From assembly GCA_030762935.1 (NCBI GenBank), contig CM060900.1, positions 399,275,632-399,339,631 of the forward strand: a stretch of DNA of 64,000 bases. The letters are read 5' to 3'. The position numbers were made by a program, and so were the translations under genes. The stretch is from Hymenopus coronatus. Taxonomy: Eukaryota; Arthropoda; Insecta; Mantodea; Hymenopodidae. This document shows positions 55,740-64,000 of this stretch, in pieces; the first letter of the stretch is position 1; each line of letters starts with the position of its first letter. A model generated the notes under the pieces. That model did no database searches and was not told where the DNA came from. It worked only from the letters and a program-made list of their open reading frames with translations.

Positions 55740-58465
55740 AATCACCAGAGTCATGACATGGAATGCCTGTGGGCTGAGACGCCGCAAACATGAACTCTCC
55801 GACTTACATGAACTCTCCGACTTTCTCCTCACTCACCAAATAAAAGTAACTCTCATCACCGAAACACATCTCTCCTCCCCGGGTCGCTTCACTGTCCCGG
55901 GCTATCAAGCCTATCACGCAGACCGAGATCGACGTGGAGGGGGCACCGCGGTACTTATAGAACATAGTACTCTCCACAATCAGGCACATAAACCAGCGCT
56001 AGCCCAATTAGAAGCATCCGGGGTTTACGCACAATTAGACAACCGGAGAATTCTGCTTCTAACAGCTTATAATCCACCTCAAGATATCGAACCAACCATT
56101 CTGGACACTAAATTTCCACCCTTCTAATTGCCGGCGACCTAAATGCCAAACACAACAACTGGAACTGCAGAAATTCTAACCAAGCGGGAATCCAAATCTA
56201 CAGACATGAACAAAGCTCAGACTACATTATAATAGCTCCCAGTGAACTGACACACATCCCTTTCAACGCCCAACACCTACCCAGCATTTTGGACATTGCC
56301 TTAATCCGCAATATTGCCCACTTCCGAATTTCAGCCACTGTACACGACGAATTATCCTCTGACCACCTCCCAGTTGTCTTCGATCTGAAAGCCTCACTCG
56401 CCCCAGCTCCTCCCCTTCGAAGGCACAAATTTTAAAAAAATAAATTGGGATTTGTTCAGACAAACAATAGATGAACACCTCCACGGCATTAACGTCACTA
56501 CACATGGCGATATTGACACGTCTGCAGCAACCCTACAAAACACTATCGGCTTTGCCATCACGGTATCCACACCGACTCAAACATACAATGCAGCTCACTG
56601 CCCTCTCCCACCGGACATCAAATCCGTTACGACTGAGCACAACTGAGCACGCAAGCGTTGGCAGCGTACTCGGCACCCCGCAGAGTTCGCCCACCTGCAG
56701 CTTCTGAACGCTGAGCTGCGCCGACGCATTTTCGACGTAAAAACGGACCAGTGGAACAATGTTCTGGAAGACCTAAACCCAGAGCACGACTCTCTCTAGC
56801 GAATTGCCAAGAAATTAACCAAACACAGAACTCAAATCCCACTTCTTCATTACAGTGGTTCCATAGCCACAACAGATACTGAAGAGGCTGAGACTCTTGC
56901 CGATCAGCCACAAGAGGCACTCACCCCAAACACCATTCCAAGCTACCCCCGCTTCATACTTGAAGCGGAAGCTCTTACTCGTATCAGGCTGCAACGGCCC
57001 GCCAACATGAAAATGCGCCGCACTTGCAATTCCGAAATTAAATGGCTCATTAAACACCTGCCAAACAGAAAGACCCCTGGCCTCGATCGCATTCCAAATC
57101 GCGCCCTCAAACAGCTACCCCCTAAACCCCTTACTACACTGACTTCGCTCTTCAAAGCCATACTGGATCAGGGCTATTACCCTACCTGTTGGAAAAATTA
57201 CCTGGTCCTTCGCTTCCCTAAGAAAATTAAAGACCAGTCAAACCCCAACAACTACCGCCCCATTAGTTTATTAAAGACTCTCAGTAAACTTCTGGAAAAA
57301 ATTGTCCTCAAACGCCTAAACTCCTTCATTCACAAACATAACATCCTGATTCTGGAGCAATTCAGCTTCAGAGCACAACACTTCACCACACTACAACTGG
57401 TCCGAGCCACCGAGCACATTACTCATGGCTTCAACAACAATAAGTCGACGGCAGCAGTCCTCCTGGACATAGAGAGCGCCTTTGATCGCGTATGTCACCC
57501 GTGACTCCACGACTACAACATCCCAGACTCCATTATCAAACTTATAGCAAATTACCTAGCCAACCGGACGTTCCAATCCAAAGTTAATGAAACTCTGTCC
57601 TCCTGAAAAGCAATTACAGCGGGCGTCCCGCAAGGCAGCATACTAGGTACACAACTTTTTAACTTGTACATCAACGACATACCAAACACCCCCTCTGTCG
57701 ACTACTTCATCTACGCCGACGACATGACTATCATGACGCAGTCAGGATCCCTACCTCTCCTGATTAACCAACTCCAAGTAGCACTAACGTCCCTAGAGGA
57801 CTGGCTCACCAAGTGGCGCATTAAAGTGAACACAGCCAAATGTGAAGCCATATTTGTCTCAAAAAGGGTCACTGTAGATACGCACGCACACTACAACCAC
57901 TCCAACTATTTGGTAATCTCATCACTTGGAAACCAACAGTGACCTACCTAGCGTCGTACTAGACCAAAGCCTCACCTGGAATAAACACATCCAGTGCGCC
58001 CGACAGAAAGCGAATGCCAAACTAGCAAACATTTACCCTCTAATCAATCTCAACAACACGCTCAAACTTCGTTCAGGCTTAACCCTTTACAAAACACCCC
58101 TTCGACCTATTCTCACTTACGCTTCACCGGCCTGTAGCTACGCAGCCCCCAGCCACATCAAAAAACTACAGCAGTTCCAAAACAAAGTCCTGCACCTTAT
58201 CGCAAAAGTACCAGCCATCACACCGGCAAGTACGCTTCACTCGCAACTCAAAGTGCACACCATAGAACAATTCATAAAAATGCTTACCCACGATATGTAC
58301 GCCCATGCCACAAAAAGCCACAACCCACTTATCGCCGATCTTGGCAGATTCGTCACCACCACAAACAAGCACAAACGCCCACTCTCCCTATTCGATAGGA
58401 ACCTGTCTGAAACAATCACACCCGAAGATATACAAGACTACCTGGACTTCTTGGTCCCAGACTGA
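55729..58465 (+). pseudogene. D ORF2, endonuclease/reverse transcriptase with many lesions
   Basis: MTSEITRVMTWNACGLRRRK opens the endonuclease, with ITETHLSSPGRF and, after a frameshift near 56105, AGDLNAKHNNWNC and LSSDHLPVVF. A duplicated DLHELSDF unit lies at 55800-55825. Stops occur at 56644 (TGA), near 56800 (TAG), 57504 and 57607 (TGA). The reverse transcriptase shows RKTPGLDRIPNRAL, NYRPISLLKTLSKLLEK, LLDIESAFDRV, GVPQGSILG and an intact YADD (57712-57723). A frameshift near 57940 precedes the C-terminus SLTWNKHIQCARQKANAKL. Not functional. Confidence 0.87.
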
Positions 58466-59283
58466 CACCGCAACCACCGTCTCTGCCCAATCCTACACTG
58501 ACCTCTCCTCCTTTTTTCACTTCATCGACTCCTTAAACAATCAACTAATCACTACTATCCCTGTCTTTTCACACCAGCCCTCCAAAGTCCGTGCTCTCAC
58601 AGGGCGGCTCGGGGGGATGAGGGCCCCCCAACTGTGACCACACACTGACCTGCGCCATTGTACCCGGTACACGAACTTGGACACGCAGGCTGGATTCCTT
58701 ACGATAACCCTGTTCGCCCCTTTACAACAACCATGGATACCCTATCAGTCTCTGCTCCACAGAGCGGACCCGGGGGAAGGAGGGCCCCCAACTACCTTCG
58801 ACACGGCATGCACCCGAACACGATTGGAAGCCACCATTGACTATAGAACTCAATGCACACTTTCAAGGTTTTCTCTAGTATTGTAGATATGGATCCACTA
58901 ACTTAATTTCCGCCTGTAGACTAGACGTAGACTTTCTAATAACCACCAGTTCCTGGCCACACCAGGCTTAATCTACCACATCCAAACTCTCACTATCCTT
59001 CCTCCAGAACCACAGTCAACCACACAATATATTCCCATACACTAAGACCCCTAGAGGCCCCTCCTACTTCCCACGGCAACACTCAGGGCTTCAGTCAAGT
59101 TTGTTGCCCTGGCCTGCTTTACCATTCACCCGCTCGTATGCATCGCATACCAGCACTGCATGATACCTTTTACTTACCAGGGTGCATTAGCGGAACCTGA
59201 CTCACATGTACGTTTGTAGCGCCATAGAATAACAGCACCCTTCCCAGCCCTTGTATGTTTTTGTATAATAACTGCTTGTATAT

Positions 59284-59345
59284 GGGGAGACGATGTAGCC
59301 CTTGAAGATGATCGTCATCGGGGACGGTGGGTGTGGTGCCGCCCC
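59284..59345 (+). promoter_or_regulatory. D two-hairpin 3' tail, copy 1
   Basis: GACGAT (59289-59294) pairs with ATCGTC (59311-59316). GGGACGG (59321-59327) pairs with CCGCCCC (59339-59345) with one mismatch. A run follows. The second copy is at 60969-61030. Confidence 0.7.
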
Positions 59346-59365
59346 TTTAAATTAAAAAAAAAACT

Positions 59366-59950
59366 ACTTAAAAAAAACATAATTCAGCTTCGAGATTTCG
59401 CAGTTGATGAGCAGCGATGAATTTAAACACCTGTATTGGGGTGGTGGCGGGGTGCTCGCCTTCCACTGTCTCCAGTTGAGAAATGGTTGTCTCCGTTATG
59501 TCGGTAATGTGTTTCGACCTAGCGATTTTTTCGAGCCAGGGTAAGCTGGCAGCCTCAGGGGGGAGAGGGTAGGAGGGATTGACAGTAAGTGGTTGGTCCA
59601 GGAAGGTTTGCATGACGCCTCCGCATACAAAATAAAGCCGGGAGACGGCGAGGTCAGGATTGGAGTAGTTTGCCAAGTTTGCTGCAGCAGAGGGGAGGTC
59701 ATCAGGCTGAGCGTGGCCGGCTGGAAGGAGAGGGGAAGGCTGGCAGTGGTAGCTTGCCCAGGTGGCTGTGAGTGGAGGGGGTTGGAGAGGCTGACGGCAG
59801 CGGCGGCAGCGGCATTGGGAGCGTTGGATGCCATGGCTGCTGGCAGTCCGTGCAACAAAGGCATACAGCCCCTTGCTGCGCTGAGTGGCTGGCTGTGTGA
59901 CTTTATTAGGAGTATAAATCACACGATCACAGCACACGATTCAGCAACAC
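59366..59950 (-). other. Unassigned segment with a 189-codon minus-strand frame
   Basis: A minus-strand frame from 59937 to 59368 is open for 189 codons, Pro/Ser/Ala-rich, ending EKIARSKHITDITETTISQ... VFKFIAAHQLRNLEAELCFF. I do not recognise it. Its C-terminal part looks protein-like, while the N-terminal part could be GC-rich chance. It lies between D and a second D-type tail, in the opposite direction to every retroelement nearby. Confidence 0.3.
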
Positions 59951-60960
59951 TAGCACACGGTATGTGTTATAGGCTACCACTTTAGTTTGACGGCGTAAAC
60001 GTTATTGTTTGTGAAGCACTTACTAACACGAAACACTTGGAGAAATACTTCAGCACACACGATACCGCACGCAGCAGTGCGCCAACGCTATGGTGGGAGA
60101 AGGAACACTCACTCGCTCGACCACATAGGTTTTCGCACCGGCAAATCAGTATCGGCAATGTAGATATCCGAAGTTAGCGAAGCACGGAAACACTACTGTA
60201 CACTTACAAAATCGCGAATGCTCTACCTTCACCTTACTACCCAAAATGAAAATGTTTGAATTAATCTGTATAAAAGTATATAAACGCTAAAAAATATATT
60301 AAAATATACAAAAACAAGCGACTGACATAATTTAACGTCTTAAAGGTTCTAAAATATGGGTGTCTTGTTCTGGGGTGGGGAGTGAATACAGTTGGTCTAG
60401 CTGCGGTCCTTCTATCGTGGGTAGTGGATGGTATGGAAGGAGAGCATGTCTGAACATGATGAATCAAGAATAGGCATGCTGAAAACAGGCTTTCAGGAGG
60501 TGATGTTAAATAGTGACGTATGAGGTTGGGAAGAACATTCAGGGGGAGGGGTTAAAACATGAAAACCGGTCTTAGGGAGGGGAAGGCAGATGCATTAATC
60601 TGTCGGACGGCTTTTATGGGGAACAACAGTGGGAAATGAATGTTGAACTTTCAACTGTACGTGTTTAATCCTCGATCATACGATAATTCATGGGTTTGTG
60701 TAGATAAAAGTATATAAAAACTATAAAATCTATTAAACGTGAAAAAAACGTATCTGATATATAATTCAACTTCTTAAAGGCTCTAAAATGTGAGTTCTAA
60801 CTCGAGCAGTAAACGAGAAAAAAAAAAGGGAAATGGCATTGCTTAAGTCACGTGACCTCCAAGCAGGTCCGTGCCGTTGGTATATATAGGAGATCTTAGA
60901 TTGCCCACACTAACAAGCACCCCTTGCTCTTGCATGTTTCACATGTTCTAGCCTAACAGC
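59951..60960. repeat. Non-coding segment with a diverged ~105-bp direct repeat
   Basis: 60264-60370 and 60696-60800 share, in order, TAAAAGTATATAAA, a run of A/T, an ATTCAAC/ATTTAACG-like block, CTTAAAGG and CTCTAAAATG. The spacing is about 432 bp. No coding function seen. Confidence 0.55.
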
Positions 60961-61040
60961 ATGTGCATGGGGAGACGATGTAGCCTCCGAGGATGATCGT
61001 CACCGGGGGCGGTGGGTGTGGAGCCGCCCCTATAAAAAAA
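60961..61040 (+). promoter_or_regulatory. D-type two-hairpin 3' tail, copy 2
   Basis: GACGAT/ATCGTC (60974-60979 with 60996-61001) and GGGGCGG/CCGCCCC (61006-61012 with 61024-61030), both perfect here, followed by seven or more A residues. It marks the 3' end of another retroelement whose body is not recognisable upstream. Confidence 0.7.
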
Positions 61041-61190
61041 ATAGGATATCTTCATTGTGACAGTTTGCTTTGAGTCGAGTTTATTAGCTCCTCTTAGTGA
61101 AACTAGCAACCAATAGCGAGAAGAACGTGTTACGGCGATAACAATTCTGTCCTTTTTATCGTACTTAGAAGTATTAATCAGATTGGAGAC

Positions 61191-64000
61191 ATGCAGAAAG
61201 CTACATTCAGTGGGGTATCTGCGAGCTCTACTTCTGGCTACAGTTGTATTAAGTGCGGAAAAAGCTTTCAGAGGAGCTGTAACAAGAGACGCCATGAAAT
61301 GAGCTGCGGACAACTCTTCAAATGTAAACATTGTGCTGCAACCTTCAGCAGCGGATACAATGGAATTCGTCATGAAGAGCATTGTGGAGCAGGCATGCCT
61401 CTGAAGAAAACAAAAACCGAGCCTACCCGACATCAACTATTGACTACAATGGAAAATGAGTGTGCCATGAAAGAGTATGAGACATCGTTTGAAGGGCGTC
61501 TGAAATCTTACTTTATCCGATGCAATTCGAGCAAGGACATGAAGACTTACCTGCAGAAATCTAAACATAGGATTATACAATCTGATCAAAAAGAGCATGC
61601 CATACATAAAGCTTTGAAGATTAACCTGTTAGTGGAGTGCAGATTTGTAAATAGTGTTGGAGAAACTGCAGACAGGACCTTCAAAACCAGGAATCATGCG
61701 GTGCTTCTAGAAACTGATTTAGACACCATACTGGAGACGAAATTCAAGAAACTAGATGCTGAAATGGATGAATCACAACTTAAAGGAAGCAATTGGGCTC
61801 TGCTTGCTGTGGAGGGGGTACGCCTTCGAATTAACAAATACAATCCCCTTCACGGAAGCAGTTATATTCCTCTACCTACATCTATAGAGGCGAAAAAAGC
61901 GTGTGTAAACCCTCAGAACCGTCGTTATGAGCGGTGCTTTTTATACGCTATCCTTGCTCAATTCGTTAACAACAAGCCTCAACGTGTCAGCTAATACAAG
62001 AAACTCGAGGACAAATACGACTTCTCATGCATCACACTTCCCACACCATTGTCTGAAATCTTTGCATTTGAAAAGAAAAATAAAATATCTATCAACGTGT
62101 TTGGACTGGATGAAAAGAAAGAAGTGTATACAATAAAGGTTGTGGAGGAAGAACTTGCTGATCATCACGACCTTCTTCTTCCGAGTGATGGAAATGGCAC
62201 GCATCACTATGTATATATCAAGAACTTTGGGAAACTTATTCGAGAACAAAAGACAAAATATGAAGGACAAGTGTACACCTGTAAACGCTGCTTCACCCAC
62301 TTTGATGGGCGATATGGACGAAGTGGAGTGCAAAAATTGAAGGAACATGCTACTATCTGTAGGAATCATGCTGTCGCTAGGATAGTTATGCCTACAAAGG
62401 AGACCTCTATCGTTCAGTTTAAAAATGTGGAAAGGGTGCTAAAACTCCCGTATGTCATCTATGCGGATTTTGAGAGTATTCTTAGTCCGTATTACTCATG
62501 CGAGTCTAATCCGGAAGCTTCCTACACAACACCCTATCAGAAGCATTCTCCAATGAGTTTCGCTGTTTGCGTCAAACCAGCGTCATCTGTTGAGCTGCTG
62601 CAGACTGATCTTCCTATTGTCCCTTGTGTATACAGAGGATATGTTACTGCTGAGAAATTTATGGATTATCTAATATCTCTTGAAAATAAGATTAGCAGTA
62701 TATACAAATCTGCTAAACCTCTTAAACTATCGGACCAACAACATGAGGATTTGGAGTCTTCTACCGAATGCTACTAGCGTAATAAAAAATTCACTGAAGA
62801 AAACTGGAAAGTTAGGGATCATGACCATTTGATAGGGGGAATATCGCGGAAGTCTTCATAATGAATGTAATCTATCCTGCAAAACACCTAAGTATGTTCC
62901 TGTCTTAATGCAAAACTTAAGCGGATATGATTCTCATTTCATCGTTAAACAGTTAGGCTGTACAAGTGATTCCGTGCTCATAAGAAAAGTATATTTCATT
63001 CTCGAAGCATGTTGGAGATATTAAGCTTCGGTTTGTGGATACACACCGTTTCCTCAGGTCAAGTTTGGATAAACTAACAAAAACCCTAACATCGTTTCCT
63101 GAGACATGCAAATACTTTGGAGAAGAGAAGATTGGTTTGGTGACTCGTACATTACATCATGGCATGTTTTAAAAGAAACATGCTTGCCTCCAAAGGAAGT
63201 GTTCTACAATAGACTAAATGAAGAGGAAATCAATGATCAAGACTACGAACATGCTAAAAATGTATGGGATCAGTTTAATATCCGAAATTTGGGGGAATAC
63301 AGTGATCTCTACTTAACCTCGGATGTTCTGCTACTCGCAGATTTTTTGAAGCCTTCAGAGAGTAAACATTGAATACTAATAAAGTTGATCCTGCACATTA
63401 CTTTACATCTCCAGGACTAACCTGGGACGCTATGCTTCTGTATACTGGAATTGAACTAGAATTATTAATGGATTATGAGCAGCTTCTCATGGTAGAATCA
63501 GGAATAAGAGGAGGACTATGCCAGGTGTCTCATCGGTACGCCCAGGCTAACAACACTTACATGGAGGAGTTTGATCCTAATAAACCATCTCAATCTATTA
63601 CATACGAAGACGCAAATAACCAATATGGATGGGCTATGCAGCATCCAATGCCTTATGGAAGATTTCAGTGGATTTCTCCCGACAGTATTAATATAGAAAC
63701 ACTAAAAGAAGATGATCCTCTTGGATACATATTCGAAGTTGATGTGGATTACCCTACTGAGCTCCACGATCTACATAATGATTTGCCGTTTCTACCTGAG
63801 TGTCTGAAACCAAAGAATTCAAGTGTAAAGAAACTAATTGCTCACTTTGGAAGCAGGAAGAAGTATGTTGTACATTACATGGCGTTAAAACAGGCGCTCT
63901 CAGATGGACTACGACTGACAAATATTCATCGAGTGCTACAATTTCAACAATCGTGCTGGTTAAAACCTTACATAGCGTTTAATAACAAGCTGAGGCAACA
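61191..64000 (+). pseudogene. Polinton/adintovirus-like type-B DNA polymerase (PolB), broken, runs off the window
   Basis: Would encode a protein-primed family B polymerase that copies a DNA transposon or virus genome. Two N-terminal C2HC zinc fingers are visible near 61239-61310 and 61318-61386, and a further Cys-rich patch (CKRCFTHF) near 62280. The exonuclease I motif YADFES is at about 62460, exonuclease II SGYDSHFI near 62920, exonuclease III YSDLYLTSDVLLLADF near 63298, and polymerase motif A DANNQYGWAM near 63609. The frame is broken by a TAA at 61992-61994, a TAG at 62775-62777 and several frameshifts between 62830 and 63372. From 63372 it stays open to the window end. It is an old inactive copy; the window ends before the YxDTD motif, so activity of the C-terminus cannot be judged. 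Confidence 0.82.

Larger units (their letters stand above)
55299..59365 (+). mobile_element. LINE D, 5'-truncated jockey-clade element
   Basis: D begins inside ORF1 after the G7 tail, contains a complete but broken ORF2, and has a long 3' UTR with the GC-rich block twice (58570-58640 and 58745-58795), the loop hairpin (59075-59108), GGGTGC...GCGGAACC (59180-59196) and a distinct two-hairpin tail (59284-59345). Poly(A) ends near 59361. It is more diverged than A or C and carries many lesions, so it is the oldest LINE in the array. Confidence 0.82.

Noticed and set aside
21917..59365. Telomeric location of the LINE array (TTAGG repeats as used by TRAS/SART)
   Set aside because: No TTAGG or TTAGGG arrays are visible at any junction; the resemblance is limited to array layout.

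Overview
The window looks like a repeat-dominated stretch of an animal nuclear genome, most likely an arthropod and probably an insect. The reasons are jockey-clade non-LTR retrotransposons, hAT and mariner relics, long ATT microsatellite-like DNA, and a Polinton/adintovirus-like type-B DNA polymerase. I found no host protein-coding gene and no tRNA or rRNA gene. No species is claimed.

Layout. (1) 1-11.6 kb is AT-rich intergenic DNA holding decayed DNA-transposon relics (two mariner/Tc1-like, three hAT-like of the DUF4371/ZMYM1 type) and two clean microsatellites. (2) 11.63-20.23 kb is an enormous imperfect T/A tract derived from ATT and TTTATT units, always T-rich on the + strand, broken only by a 230-bp unique island containing a fold-back hairpin. 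(3) 20.24-20.84 kb is unassigned. (4) 20.84-59.37 kb is a nearly continuous array of retrotransposon copies, all on the + strand and joined mostly tail-to-head at poly(A) runs. (5) 59.37-61.1 kb is unassigned sequence ending in a second copy of a structured 3' tail. (6) 61.19-64.0 kb is a broken PolB gene that runs off the window.

The array contains four two-ORF LINE families, here called A (copies A1, A2, A3), B, C and D, plus a set of short elements that carry only a Gag-like ORF1 and a poly(A) tail (G1-G7). The G elements resemble half-LINEs and presumably depend on reverse transcriptase supplied by the full families. Two decayed PolB fragments inside the array end in a LINE 3' tail, so they look like LINE-made chimeras.

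The most interesting points concern how the array is built. The 11-mer AAATCACCTAC occurs four times as a target-site duplication between A1, G2 and A2, and a related site, AAATCGAGAGTC, separates G3, A3, G4 and G5. New copies therefore appear to have re-used a target that each insertion regenerates. A2 is flanked by a direct repeat of about 1.05 kb that has the exact geometry of a giant target-site duplication. The 3' UTRs of otherwise different families share RNA-like structure: a hairpin with a conserved 12-nt loop and covarying stems, a GGGTGC...GCGG motif, and a closed multi-arm terminus. Families A and C also share a structured 5' UTR block. B2 ORF2 (35058-37742) is the only long ORF that looks intact from endonuclease to reverse transcriptase.

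All names A-D and G1-G7 are labels made for this report. Family assignments come from reading motifs, not from searches.
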